Shown: positions 33,481 to 44,767, counted from the stretch's first letter. The stretch is DNA of 64,000 nt from Paracoccus chinensis (GCF_900102885.1 NZ_FNGE01000005.1:124001-188000), one strand, 5' to 3'. Made by a program: numbers and translations. The notes: generated by a model not told the origin, from the sequence alone.

Positions 33481-34593
33481 TCAGTCCTGCGGAATCGGGC
33501 GGGTGGAATGGATGGAAAGCCCGTAGGCGTCAAGCCCGACTATCTTCAGCGGCGCCGAGTTCGTCAGCAGCACCATCTCGTGGATGCCCAGCGTGGCGAG
33601 GATCTGCGCCCCCAGCCCATAGTTGCGCAGGGTGTGCGATCCGGTCTCGCCGGGCTTGGGCAGCGTGGGCGACAGGTCGCGCAGCAGGACGACCACGCCC
33701 CGGCCCTCGGCGGCGATCATCCGCATCGCGGCGGGCAGGTCGCTGGCGCGGCCGATGCCGAGGACGTCGTGCAGCGGGTCCAGCGAATGCATCCGCACCA
33801 GCACCGGCTCGGACGTGGTCAGGTCGCCCTTGCTCAGCACGATATGCTCGGCGCCCTGCGCCTCGTCGGCGAAGACGCGCATCATCCATTCGCCGCCATG
33901 GACCGAGGTCACGGCGCGGGCATCGCGTTCGGCGATCAGGTTGTCGTGGCGGCGGCGATAGGCGATCAGGTCGCTGATGGTGCCGATCTTCAGCCCGTGC
34001 TTCTGCGCAAAGGCCACGAGATCCGGCAGCCGCGCCATCGAGCCGTCGTCCTTCATGATCTCGCAGATCACGCCCGAGGGGTTCAGCCCCGCCAGCCGCG
34101 CGATGTCCACGGCGGCCTCGGTATGGCCCGCGCGGACAAGGACGCCCCCGGTGCGGGCGCGCAGCGGGAAGACGTGGCCCGGCGTGGCGATGTCACCCGC
34201 GCCCTTGGTCGGGTCGATGGCGACCGACACGGTGCGTGCGCGGTCGTGGGCCGAGATGCCGGTCGTGACGCCCTCGCGCGCCTCGATGGACAGGGTGAAG
34301 GCGGTCTCGTGCCGGCTCGAGTTCTTGGGGCTCATCAGCGGCAGGCCCAGCGCGTCGATCCGCTCGCCCGGCAGCGACAGGCAGATCAGGCCGCGGCCGT
34401 GGGTCGCCATGAAGTTGATCGCGTCGGGCGTCGCCATCTGCGCGGGGATGACCAGGTCGCCCTCGTTCTCGCGGTCCTCGTGGTCGACCAGGATGAACAT
34501 GCGGCCGTTGCGGGCGTCCTCGATGATCTCCTCGATCGCGGAGACGGCATCCGACCAGTCGCGCTCGACCGGTCCGGGCTGTTCATATTCCAT
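33481..34593 (-). CDS. ribB: 3,4-dihydroxy-2-butanone 4-phosphate synthase RibB with degenerate GTP cyclohydrolase II domain
   Basis: 370 residues. The N-terminal DHBP synthase domain (about 10-215) is intact: DHEDRENEGDLVIPAQ, SSRHETAFT and TPGHVFPLRARTGG carry the acidic and His metal/ribulose-5-phosphate ligands. The C-terminal part (about 225-365) is the GTP cyclohydrolase II fold, but the three Zn-binding cysteines of RibA are missing; the matching stretch reads VRMHSLDPLHDVLGIG. This half is probably catalytically dead, so a separate RibA should exist elsewhere. Operon with ribE upstream and ribH downstream. Confidence 0.9.
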   Translation of the reverse strand: MEYEQPGPVERDWSDAVSAIEEIIEDARNGRMFILVDHEDRENEGDLVIPAQMATPDAINFMATHGRGLICLSLPGERIDALGLPLMSPKNSSRHETAFTLSIEAREGVTTGISAHDRARTVSVAIDPTKGAGDIATPGHVFPLRARTGGVLVRAGHTEAAVDIARLAGLNPSGVICEIMKDDGSMARLPDLVAFAQKHGLKIGTISDLIAYRRRHDNLIAERDARAVTSVHGGEWMMRVFADEAQGAEHIVLSKGDLTTSEPVLVRMHSLDPLHDVLGIGRASDLPAAMRMIAAEGRGVVVLLRDLSPTLPKPGETGSHTLRNYGLGAQILATLGIHEMVLLTNSAPLKIVGLDAYGLSIHSTRPIPQD

Positions 34594-34684
34594 CGTGGCA
34601 TCCTGCAGACATTTGGGGTTGCCTTAACCGAAGCGGCCCCCGGGCGGAAGATGTCACGGTCCGCGACGTCCCGGCGGCGCCGCC

Positions 34685-35278
34685 TCAGCCCGCCTCGGCC
34701 AGCCGCGCGACGTAGCGGGCCAGCGTGTCGATTTCCAGGTTCACCAGGTCGCCCTCGGCCACATCGCCCCAGGTCGTGACCTCGCGGGTGTGGGGGATCA
34801 GGTTCACGCCGAAGCGGTTGCCCTCGACCTCGTTCACGGTCAGCGAGGTGCCGTTCAGCGCGACCGAGCCCTTGGGCGCGATGAAGCGCGCAAGCCCTTG
34901 CGGCGCCTCGAAGCTCAGCCGCAGGCTGTCGCCCTCGTCCCGGGCGCCCACGACGCGGGCGATGCCATCGACATGGCCCGACACGATATGGCCGCCCAGC
35001 TCGTCGCCCACGCGCAGGGCGCGTTCCAGGTTGATGCGCTGGCCCGAGCGCCAGCCATTGGCGCCGATGTTGGTGCGCGCCAGCGTTTCGGCCGAGATAT
35101 CGACCTCGAACCAGTCCATGCCCTTGGCCACCACGGTCAGGCAGATGCCGTCGCAGGCGATCGAGGCGCCCATGTCCACGCCGGCCATGTCGTAGTTGCA
35201 GGCGATGCGGGCGCGCATGTCCCCGCGCATCTCGACCGCGGCGACCGTGCCGATATCGGTGATGATTCCGGTGAACAT
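34685..35278 (-). CDS. ribE: Riboflavin synthase alpha subunit RibE
   Basis: 197 residues, two lumazine-binding repeats. The N terminus MFTGIITDIGTV is nearly invariant in the family; repeat 1 has ACNYDMAGVDMGASIACDGI and repeat 2 has GHIVSGHVDGIARV and NGTSLTVNEV. It dismutates two 6,7-dimethyl-8-ribityllumazine molecules to riboflavin. First gene of ribE-ribB-ribH-nusB, divergent from kpsS. No FMN riboswitch consensus is visible in the 186-nt upstream gap. Confidence 0.94.
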   Translation of the reverse strand: MFTGIITDIGTVAAVEMRGDMRARIACNYDMAGVDMGASIACDGICLTVVAKGMDWFEVDISAETLARTNIGANGWRSGQRINLERALRVGDELGGHIVSGHVDGIARVVGARDEGDSLRLSFEAPQGLARFIAPKGSVALNGTSLTVNEVEGNRFGVNLIPHTREVTTWGDVAEGDLVNLEIDTLARYVARLAEAG

Positions 35279-35464
35279 CTCGGGCCGCCCCTGCTATCCT
35301 TGTGGAGCCGTCACGATGACGCCCGCGCGCGGCGGGCGCAAGCCTTGGCCCGCAGCCGCCTCGCCCCAGGGTTGACCCGGCCTGTGTCCCGTCTATTAAC
35401 CTTGCCGCAGATTCGCCCCCGTCCTGCTTCACCTGCCGTTCCCTTGCCTGGGCTGGATCCTGTC

Positions 35465-36802
35465 ATGAACGCGCCCGCGCCCGGCCTGCCCCCTCCCCTG
35501 TCCCTGTCCGCGGACCTGCCTCCCGAGCGGCGGGTCTTCCTGCTGCTGCAAGGTCCGCACGGGCCGTTCTTCGACCGTCTGGGACGGCTTCTGCGCGCGG
35601 CGGGCGCCACGGTCTGGCGCGTCGGCTTCAACGCGGGGGACGAGTTCTTCTGGCGCGACCGCGCCTTCTTCGTCCCCCACACCGGCGGCCCCGACGCATG
35701 GCCCGCCCACCTGGACCGGCTGATCGCCGGAAAGGGCGTCACCGACATCGTTCTTTACGGCGACGTCCGCCCGATCCACGCCGCCGCGCGCGAGGCCGCC
35801 ACCCGCAAGGGCCTGAACCTGCACGTCTTCGAGGAAGGCTACCTGCGCCCCTACTGGATCACCTACGAACGCGGCGGCTCGAACGGCTATTCGGCACTGA
35901 TGGAGATCAGCCTGGACCGGATGCGCGCCGTCCAGCGCGCCTACGGGGCCGAGGTGAACCGCCCCCCCGCCCATTGGGGCGACATGCGCCAGCACAAGTT
36001 CTACGGGACGCTCTACCACTTCCTCGTGCTGACGGCGAACCGGCGCTATCCGGGCTTCACCTCGCACCGTGACATCACCCTGGCGCGCGAATTCCGGCTG
36101 AACCTTGCGCGCCTGCTGCTGTCGCCGGTCCATGCCGTCCGCCGCTGGCGGCAGGCCCGCGCGATCCGGGGGGCGGGCTTTCCCTATGTCCTGGTGCTGA
36201 TGCAGCTTGAACATGATTCGAGCTTCCGGGCCCATTCGCCCTATCGCACCATGTCCGAGTTCACGGGCGAAGTGCTGGAGGCCTTCGCCCGCGCGGCCCC
36301 GCGCCACCATCACATCGTCTTCAAGGCCCATCCGCTGGAAGACGACCGCGCGGCGCTGCGGGCGGCCATCATCGCCCAGGCGCAGGCGCTGGGGATCGCG
36401 GACCGGGTGCACCTGGTGCAGGGCGGCAAGCTGGCGGGGCTTCTGTCGCAGGCCCGCTCGGCGGTGACGATCAACTCGACGGCCGCGCAGCAGGCGCTGT
36501 GGCGGGGGCTGCCGGTCAAGGCGATGGGGCGGTCGGTCTATGCCAAGCCGGGCCTCGTGTCCGGCCAGAGCCTCGAGGATTTCCTGCGCCGCCCCGCGCC
36601 GCCCGACCAGGCGCGCTACCGCGATTACCGCAACTACCTGCTGGATACCTGCCAGGTGCCGGGCGGATTCTACGCGGCGCGGTCGCGCGCCCATGCCCTG
36701 CGCCTGGTCGTGGACATGATGCTGGACCCGCAGGATCCCTATGCCGCGCTGGAATGCGGAGATGCGCGCTACCGGCAACAGATGGACGCGCGCGACCGGT
36801 AA
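35465..36802 (+). CDS. kpsS: Capsule polysaccharide Kdo transferase KpsS
   Basis: 445 residues. Blocks FLLLQGPHGPFFDRLGRLL, VFEEGYLRPYWITYERGGSN and MQLEHDSSFRAHSPYRTM match KpsS, which adds the first beta-Kdo to lyso-phosphatidylglycerol in group-2 capsule synthesis, on the cytoplasmic side of the inner membrane. The donor-site region is VTINSTAAQQALWRGLPVKA. The ATG at 35465 has no strong ribosome site. It is followed by a Wza/KpsD-like lipoprotein and kpsC, so the module makes and exports a lipid-anchored capsule. Confidence 0.9.
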   Translation: MNAPAPGLPPPLSLSADLPPERRVFLLLQGPHGPFFDRLGRLLRAAGATVWRVGFNAGDEFFWRDRAFFVPHTGGPDAWPAHLDRLIAGKGVTDIVLYGDVRPIHAAAREAATRKGLNLHVFEEGYLRPYWITYERGGSNGYSALMEISLDRMRAVQRAYGAEVNRPPAHWGDMRQHKFYGTLYHFLVLTANRRYPGFTSHRDITLAREFRLNLARLLLSPVHAVRRWRQARAIRGAGFPYVLVLMQLEHDSSFRAHSPYRTMSEFTGEVLEAFARAAPRHHHIVFKAHPLEDDRAALRAAIIAQAQALGIADRVHLVQGGKLAGLLSQARSAVTINSTAAQQALWRGLPVKAMGRSVYAKPGLVSGQSLEDFLRRPAPPDQARYRDYRNYLLDTCQVPGGFYAARSRAHALRLVVDMMLDPQDPYAALECGDARYRQQMDARDR

Positions 36803-36946
36803 ATCATGCTTTTTCTGGATGTGCCCCGGCACAGGGGGTAAAGACATTCACAAGAGAACAAGATGGCGCGACGCAGAGTCGCCCGGTGGACAGGAGACCT
36901 GGACTTGGCTGACCTTCCCCTCACCCCCGCCGCACGGGGCGGCGCC

Positions 36947-38059
36947 ATGCGGGTCGCGCTTCGGATCGCGGCGCTTTCCTCGATGACCCTTCTTGCTGCC
37001 TGCGCCCTGCCCCGCTCGGGCCCCAACAAGAACGAGATCTACAAGGGCTCGGTGGACCGGGGCGGCAACACGCATGTCCTGTTCGTCAACGACCATGTGG
37101 CGCGGGCGTCCTCCTACACGCCTTCCTACGGCTTCGGGTCGGACTTCCTCAGCGCGGGCACGGTCGGCGCGGACGAGATCCGGCCCGGCGACGTGCTGGG
37201 CCTGACGATCTGGGAAAACGTGGACGACGGGCTTCTGGCCTCGATGGGCCAGTCGAACACGCCGCTGCAGGAACTGCAGGTGGACAGCGGAGGCTATATC
37301 TTCGTGCCCTACGCGGGCCGGGTGCGCGCGGCGGGCAACACGCCCGACGAGCTGCGCCAGATCATCACGCGCCAGCTGGAAACCCAGACCCCCGACCCGC
37401 AGGTGACGGTGACGCGCGTGGCCGGCAACGGCGCGACCGTGTCCGTCATGGGCAAGGTCGGCGGCCAGGGCGTCTACCCGATCGAGCGGCCGACGCGCAC
37501 CCTGTCGGCGATGCTGGCGCAGGCCGGCGGCGTCGCCATCGACCCCGAGGTCGCGGTGGTCACCGTCAAGCGTGGCAATAACACCGGCCGCGTCTGGCTG
37601 CGCGACCTTTACGCCAACCCGCGCAACGACGTGGCGCTGCGCCCCGGCGACGTGATCCTGGTCGAGGAAGACCAGCGCAGCTTCACCGCGCTGGGCGCGC
37701 TGGGCGGCCAGACCAAGGTGCCGCTGGGGTCCGAGGAGATCAACGCCATCGAAGCCATCGCCATGGTGGGCGGCCTCAGCTCGAACCTCGCCGATCCGAC
37801 CGGGGTCTTCGTGCTGCGCAACGAGCCGCAGTCGGTTGCCCGCAACGTGCTGGGCCGCGATGTCTACGGCGACCAGCGCATGGCCTATGTTCTGGACCTG
37901 ACGCGGCCGAACGGGCTGTTCCTGGCGCGCGACTTCCTGATCCGCGACGGCGACACGGTCTATGTGACCGAAGCGCCCTATGTGCAGTGGCAGAAGACCC
38001 TGGGCGCCATCACCGGCAGCGCCAGCACCGCCAACTCGCTGAGCAGCCTCGGCAACTGA
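36947..38059 (+). CDS. Polysaccharide export outer-membrane lipoprotein (Wza/KpsD family)
   Basis: 370 residues. Signal MRVALRIAALSSMTLLAAC with the lipobox cysteine at 19. A Poly_export domain (about 75-160: DEIRPGDVLGLTIWENVDDG and QELQVDSGGYIFVPYAGRVR) and two SLBB beta-grasp domains (VSVMGKVGGQGVYPIERPTR, and FTALGALGGQTKVPLGSEEI) follow. It should form the outer-membrane capsule channel. ATG 36947 is chosen so that the lipoprotein signal is N-terminal; an in-frame ATG at 36863 would add 28 non-signal-like residues. It lies between kpsS and kpsC. Confidence 0.88.
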   Translation: MRVALRIAALSSMTLLAACALPRSGPNKNEIYKGSVDRGGNTHVLFVNDHVARASSYTPSYGFGSDFLSAGTVGADEIRPGDVLGLTIWENVDDGLLASMGQSNTPLQELQVDSGGYIFVPYAGRVRAAGNTPDELRQIITRQLETQTPDPQVTVTRVAGNGATVSVMGKVGGQGVYPIERPTRTLSAMLAQAGGVAIDPEVAVVTVKRGNNTGRVWLRDLYANPRNDVALRPGDVILVEEDQRSFTALGALGGQTKVPLGSEEINAIEAIAMVGGLSSNLADPTGVFVLRNEPQSVARNVLGRDVYGDQRMAYVLDLTRPNGLFLARDFLIRDGDTVYVTEAPYVQWQKTLGAITGSASTANSLSSLGN

Positions 38060-38061
38060 GG

Positions 38062-40062
38062 ATGACGGAACAGCCGCCCGGCGCCACGGGCCAGCGGCGG
38101 CTGTTCGTCCTGAACGGCGGGTTCTTCGCCAAGGCCCGCCTGCGGCGCATCCTGAACCTCGCAGGCTGGCGGCTGGCCGTGGGGCGGCCCGGCCCCGGCG
38201 ACTGCGTGGGCATCTGGGGTGCAAGCCCCACCGCCTGGAGAGGGCGGGCGCTGGCCGCCCGCACGGGCGCCGCGGTGGTCACGGTCGAGGATGCCTTCCT
38301 GCGGTCCGTCCTGCCGGGGCGCGACCGCAGCCCCGTCGGGCGGCGCGGACCCGTCGGCCTGCTGATCGACCCCTTGGGGCTGCATTTCGATCCCTCTGTC
38401 CCCTCGCTGATCGAGACGCTGGCGGCCTCGCCCGAGGCCGCGGCGCGGGGGGACGAGGCGATGGCGGCGCTCGCGCGGCTTCGCGCGGCGGACCTGTCCA
38501 AATACAACGCCCATCTGCCGGACCTGCGCGCGGCCGAGCCCGGCTATGTGCTGGTGATCGACCAGACGCGCGGCGACGCTTCGCTGCGGGGGGCGGGCCG
38601 CGAGACCTTCCTGCAGATGCTTCATGCCGCCCGGGACGAGAACCCCGGGACGCGCATCGTCCTGCGGACCCATCCCGAAACCGCCGCCGGGCTGCGCCGG
38701 GGGCATCTCGGCCCTGCCGACCTGCGGAGCGGAGAAATCCTCTGCGACGCCCCTGTCTCGCCCTGGCGGCTGGTCGGGGATGCCGCCGCCGTCTATGCGG
38801 TCAGTTCGCAACTCGGCTACGAGGCGATGCTGGCGGGTCACCGGCCACGCCTGTTCGGCCAGCCCTTCTACGCGGGCTGGGGCCTCAGCGCCGACGAGGT
38901 GCCAGTGCCGCGCCGCATGGGCCGGACCACCCTGCCCGCGCTGTTCGCCGCGACCCACCTGATGGCACCGGTCTGGTATGATCCCTGCCGGGACCGGCTG
39001 ACCGACCTGGAAGGGGCGATCCGCCAGATCGAGGCCGAGGCGCGGGCTTTCCGGCAGGACCGCGACGGGCATCTCGCCCATGGCATCCGCCTGTGGAAGC
39101 GCCGCACCATCGCACAGTTCTTCGGCAACGGGCGCGGCGTCCGCTTCACGCGCCATCCCTCGCCCGCCGTGACGCTGGCCTGGGCGAACCGTGCCGCCGA
39201 GGTGCCGCAGGCGCTGCGGGTGGAGGACGGCTTCCTGCGCTCGCGCGGCCTCGGGGCCGAACTGGTCCCGCCGCTGTCGCTGGTCGCAGACGGGCGCGGC
39301 ATCTACTACGACCCGACCCGCGAGAGCGACCTCGAGGCACTGATGGCCGCGCCCCTGCCGCCCGGAGGCCGCGCCCGCGCGCAGGACTTGATCGCCAGGC
39401 TGCGGGACGCCGCGCTGACGAAATACAACCTTTCGGGCGAACTGCCCCCGATCCCCCGCGACGGCCGCCGCGTGATCCTTGTGCCGGGGCAGGTCGAGGA
39501 CGACGCCTCGATTCGCCTGGGCGCGGGGGCCGAACGCACGAACCTCGCCCTGCTCCGGCGCGTGCGGGCCGAGAACCCCGGCGCGCTGATCGTCTGGAAA
39601 CCCCATCCCGATGTCGAAGCCGGCCTGCGCCCCGGCGCGATCCCCGAAGGGGAACTGTCGGGCCTTGCCGACGTGACTGCCGGGAAGGCCCCCGCCGCCG
39701 CGCTGATCGACGCGGCGGACGAGGTCTGGACCATCACCTCGACGCTGGGCTTCGAGGCGCTGATTCGCGGCCGCCCCGTCACGACGCTCGGCGCGCCCTT
39801 CTACGCGGGCTGGGGGCTGACGCGCGATCTGGGGCCCATTCCGCCGCGCAGGCAGGCGCGGATCGACCTTGAAACGCTGGTCCATGCGGCGCTGGTCGCC
39901 TATCCCCGCTACCGCGACCCGGTCTCGGGCCTGCCCTGCCCGGTCGAGGTCGCGGTGGATCGCCTGTCGGACCCCGGCCTGAAGCTGGGTGGCCCCGGCC
40001 TGCGCTGGCTCGCCAAGGCGCAGGGCGCACTGGCCGGGCACAGCTGGATCTGGCGGCGCTGA
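38062..40062 (+). CDS. kpsC: Capsule poly-Kdo transferase KpsC
   Basis: 666 residues with two tandem copies of the capsule-synthesis domain, about 14-320 and 325-650. Each copy has the V-E-D-x-F-L-R-S motif (VEDAFLRS, VEDGFLRS), the DLSKYN/ALTKYN turn and an FYAGWGL donor site (near residues 268 and 579). KpsC extends the first Kdo with alternating beta-2,4 and beta-2,7 Kdo residues. The start is 3 nt after the lipoprotein stop (GAGGATG), so it is probably co-translated. KpsM, KpsT and KpsE genes are not in the window. Confidence 0.92.
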   Translation: MTEQPPGATGQRRLFVLNGGFFAKARLRRILNLAGWRLAVGRPGPGDCVGIWGASPTAWRGRALAARTGAAVVTVEDAFLRSVLPGRDRSPVGRRGPVGLLIDPLGLHFDPSVPSLIETLAASPEAAARGDEAMAALARLRAADLSKYNAHLPDLRAAEPGYVLVIDQTRGDASLRGAGRETFLQMLHAARDENPGTRIVLRTHPETAAGLRRGHLGPADLRSGEILCDAPVSPWRLVGDAAAVYAVSSQLGYEAMLAGHRPRLFGQPFYAGWGLSADEVPVPRRMGRTTLPALFAATHLMAPVWYDPCRDRLTDLEGAIRQIEAEARAFRQDRDGHLAHGIRLWKRRTIAQFFGNGRGVRFTRHPSPAVTLAWANRAAEVPQALRVEDGFLRSRGLGAELVPPLSLVADGRGIYYDPTRESDLEALMAAPLPPGGRARAQDLIARLRDAALTKYNLSGELPPIPRDGRRVILVPGQVEDDASIRLGAGAERTNLALLRRVRAENPGALIVWKPHPDVEAGLRPGAIPEGELSGLADVTAGKAPAAALIDAADEVWTITSTLGFEALIRGRPVTTLGAPFYAGWGLTRDLGPIPPRRQARIDLETLVHAALVAYPRYRDPVSGLPCPVEVAVDRLSDPGLKLGGPGLRWLAKAQGALAGHSWIWRR

Positions 40063-40115
40063 CCCTGCACTCGCCGGCCTTTCCCCCGAGACCGCTTCGG
40101 CCTACACCCCCGGCC

Positions 40116-40703
40116 ATGGCCCGCACCACAGGTTCCCGCGCCGAGATCACCGGCCCGCTTGTCCGCGACGCAGCCCTGCGGCTGTTCGCGCGCCACGGCT
40201 ATGCGGCCGTGTCCATGCGCCAGATCGCGGCGGCGGTGGGCGTCCAGGCGGGCGCACTTTACGCCTATACCCCCGACAAGCAGGCGCTGCTGGCGAACCT
40301 GCTGACGGATCACATGGAAAACCTGCTGTCCGCCTGGAACGACGGCCCCGCCGCGCCGCCGCTGCAACGGCTGGAGGCCTTTGTCCGCTTCCACATCGCC
40401 TATTCGCTGGACCACACCGACGCGGTCTTCCTCAGCTACATGGAACTGCGCAACCTTTCGCCGGACAACTTCGCCGCCGTCGCCACCCTGCGCGGTCGCT
40501 ACGAGGAGTCTCTGACCGCCATCCTGCGGGCGGGGGCCGACGCCGGGGCAATGCGGCTTGCCGATCCCCGGCTGACCACCATGGCCCTGATCGCCATGCT
40601 GACGGGCGTGACCAACTGGTATCGCGAGGGCGGGCGGCTGGACCGCCGTGCGGTCGCCGACCACTACTGGGGACTTGTCCGCGGGGCGGTGGGCGCGGGA
40701 TGA
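40116..40703 (+). CDS. TetR/AcrR-family transcriptional regulator
   Basis: 195 residues. The N-terminal HTH lies at about 13-60: VRDAALRLFARHGYAAVSMR, then QIAAAVGVQAGALYAYTPDK, where the recognition helix is GVQAGALYAYTPDK. The helical C-terminal ligand domain (70-190) resembles TetR_C_33-type regulators often linked to fatty-acid or CoA metabolism. Its stop is 8 nt before dnaG, and 53 nt separate it from kpsC. Targets are not evident from the window. Confidence 0.88.
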   Translation: MARTTGSRAEITGPLVRDAALRLFARHGYAAVSMRQIAAAVGVQAGALYAYTPDKQALLANLLTDHMENLLSAWNDGPAAPPLQRLEAFVRFHIAYSLDHTDAVFLSYMELRNLSPDNFAAVATLRGRYEESLTAILRAGADAGAMRLADPRLTTMALIAMLTGVTNWYREGGRLDRRAVADHYWGLVRGAVGAG

Positions 40704-40710
40704 TCGGGGC

Positions 40711-42591
40711 ATGAGTCTGCCGCCCGGATTCCTTGACGACCTGCGCAACCGCGTCCCGATCAGCCGGATCGTGGGACGGAAGGTGACGTGGGACCTGCGG
40801 CGGTCCAACCAGGCCAAGGGCGACTGGTGGGCGCCCTGCCCCTTCCACGGCGAAAAGACGGCGTCCTTCCACGTCGATGACCAGAAAGGCTTCTATTACT
40901 GCTTCGGCTGCCACGCCAAGGGCGACGCCTTGGCCTTCCTGCGCGAGGCCGAGGGCTTGGGCTTCATGGAGGCCGTCGCCGTCATGGCCTCGGAGGCCGG
41001 GGTGCCCATGCCGGAACGCAGCCCGCGCGAACGTGCGCAGACCGACCGGCGCACGCAACTGGTCGAGGTGATGGACCGCGCCGTCCGCTGGTTCCGCCTG
41101 CAACTGCAAAGCGGGGCGGGCGGGGCCGCGCGCGACTACCTGTCGCGCCGGGGGCTGGACGCGGCGGCGCTGGACCGCTTCGAGATCGGCTTCGCCCCCG
41201 ACCTGCGGCAGGCCCTTCTGCGGCACCTGACGGATGCGGGCGTTCCCGAGGCGCTGGTGATCGAGGCGGGGCTGGCGGCCAAGCCCGAGGACGGCGGCGC
41301 GGCCTATGACCGCTTCCGGGGGCGGATCATCTTTCCGATCCGCGACGGACGGGGACGCTGTATCTCGTTCGGGGGCCGGGCGATGGACCCGAACGCGCGG
41401 GCCAAATACCTCAACGGCCCGGAAACGGCGCTGTTTGACAAGGGGCGCAACCTTTACAACTTCGGGCCTGCCCGCGCGGCGGTCGCCAAGGGCCAGCCAC
41501 TGGTGGTGGCCGAGGGCTACATGGACGTGATCGCGCTGGTCCGCGCAGGCGTCGAGGGCGCGGTCGCCCCGTTGGGCACCGCCATCACGGAAGACCAGCT
41601 GCGCCTGATGTGGCGCGTGGCGCCCGAGCCCGTGATCGCGCTGGACGGCGACGCCGCGGGCCTGCGCGCGGCCATGCGGCTGATCGACATGGCGCTGCCC
41701 TTGGCCGGTCCGGGACAGGCGCTGCGCTTTGCCCTGCTGCCCTCGGGCCAGGACCCGGACGACCTGATCCGCGCAGGCGGGCCGGGCGCGATCCGCGCCG
41801 TGCTGGAGGGGGCGCAGCCGCTGGTGGATCTGCTCTGGCGCCGGGAAACCGAGGGGCGCGTCTTCGACAGCCCCGAACGGCGCGCCGCGTTGGACAAGGC
41901 GCTGGACGACGCCGTGGCGCGCATCCCCGACCAGGCCACGCGGGAACATTACGCCCAGGAACTCAAGCGCAAGCGCTGGGCGCTGTTCGCCCCGCCCCGT
42001 GCCGCCAAGGGCCGGTTAACCCGCCGCGACGCGCCCCAGCCGCCGGTGCCGCAGACCCGCGCCTCGGCGCTGGTGGCGACCGACCCGGGCGAGGCGCTGA
42101 TCGAGGCGATGATCCTTGCGCTCTGCGCCGCCCATCCGGACCTGGTCGCGCGGGTCGAATCGCGGCTGGAGCGGCTGGAGCCAACGGACCTAGGCCGCGC
42201 CGCGCTGGTCCACGACCTGCTGGCCGGGTCCTCAAGTGCCGCGGGGCGGGCCGCCCTTGACGCCATCATGGCCGATCCCCATGTCCGCTGCGCCCCGGCG
42301 ATTTCCCATCCCGCGGGCGCCACGGAAACCGCAGAGCCGCTGCTTCTCAATGCGCTGGACCGGATCGAGGCCCATCGTGCCGCCCGCGAGGAAATCGCGC
42401 GTGCCGAGGCCGAGATCCAGGGACTGGCCGACGAGGGCCTGACCTGGCGCGTCACCCAATCGGCGCGGGCGCGGCTGCAGGCCGACCAGCCGTCGATGGG
42501 CGGCGGGGACGACCTTGGCGAGGACCGCGACGAACTGGCGGCGCGGCTTCGCCGGGCCTTGACCGAGGAAATCTGGCGAAAACGTCGCTGA
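40711..42591 (+). CDS. dnaG: DNA primase DnaG
   Basis: 626 residues. The CHC2 zinc finger is Cys43, His46, Cys64, Cys67 (CPFH...CFGC). The TOPRIM core follows with VVAEGYMDVIAL (catalytic Glu) and IALDGDAAGLRAAMRL (DxD). The C-terminal helicase-binding domain (about 440-626) is less conserved. It makes RNA primers for replication forks. ATG 40711; the extended frame upstream overlaps the TetR gene and is not used. It lies directly before rpoD, the dnaG-rpoD part of the macromolecular-synthesis arrangement. Confidence 0.95.
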   Translation: MSLPPGFLDDLRNRVPISRIVGRKVTWDLRRSNQAKGDWWAPCPFHGEKTASFHVDDQKGFYYCFGCHAKGDALAFLREAEGLGFMEAVAVMASEAGVPMPERSPRERAQTDRRTQLVEVMDRAVRWFRLQLQSGAGGAARDYLSRRGLDAAALDRFEIGFAPDLRQALLRHLTDAGVPEALVIEAGLAAKPEDGGAAYDRFRGRIIFPIRDGRGRCISFGGRAMDPNARAKYLNGPETALFDKGRNLYNFGPARAAVAKGQPLVVAEGYMDVIALVRAGVEGAVAPLGTAITEDQLRLMWRVAPEPVIALDGDAAGLRAAMRLIDMALPLAGPGQALRFALLPSGQDPDDLIRAGGPGAIRAVLEGAQPLVDLLWRRETEGRVFDSPERRAALDKALDDAVARIPDQATREHYAQELKRKRWALFAPPRAAKGRLTRRDAPQPPVPQTRASALVATDPGEALIEAMILALCAAHPDLVARVESRLERLEPTDLGRAALVHDLLAGSSSAAGRAALDAIMADPHVRCAPAISHPAGATETAEPLLLNALDRIEAHRAAREEIARAEAEIQGLADEGLTWRVTQSARARLQADQPSMGGGDDLGEDRDELAARLRRALTEEIWRKRR

Positions 42592-42718
42592 TTGCGGCGA
42601 ATCAGGGAACCGAATCAGGCGTCGTCCGCTTTGCCGGGCGGCGTCTTTCGATTAGAACCGCCGGAATCCCGGCATCCGATTCGCATGATTCGCGAATCAG
42701 CTTGAAAGGAACCGCCCC
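42592..42718 (+). promoter_or_regulatory. rpoD leader with repeated CGAATCAG motifs
   Basis: Between dnaG and rpoD the octamer CGAATCAG occurs three times in the same orientation (42598, 42611, 42693). Direct GATTCGC repeats occur at 42678 and 42687, and a perfect palindrome GATTCGCGAATC at 42687-42698. The ribosome site AAAGGA lies before ATG 42719. The repeats could be regulator sites or RNA structure in the rpoD leader; no protein is known to me for this motif. Confidence 0.5.
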
Positions 42719-44698
<1,980 letters not shown>

Positions 44699-44704
44699 CG
44701 CGGG

Positions 44705-44735
44705 GCGCCCGGGTTAATAAAAGATTAACGGGCGC
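44705..44735 (+). terminator. Hairpin after rpoD, weak terminator candidate
   Basis: GCGCCCGGGTTAAT, loop AAAAG, ATTAACGGGCGC forms a 12-bp stem with a two-base bulge. There is no T run after it, so termination would be poor; it may mainly protect the rpoD 3' end. Confidence 0.4.
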
Positions 44736-44767
44736 ATTCGCAGTATCGTCAACCTCCGGGCGACCCC

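Noticed and set aside
35279..35464. FMN riboswitch upstream of ribE
   Set aside because: Only a short G-rich stretch and a GC hairpin are visible; the conserved RFN core segments are missing.
37978..40041. 687-codon minus-strand frame over kpsC
   Set aside because: Antisense to KpsC, whose two domains and motifs are unambiguous.
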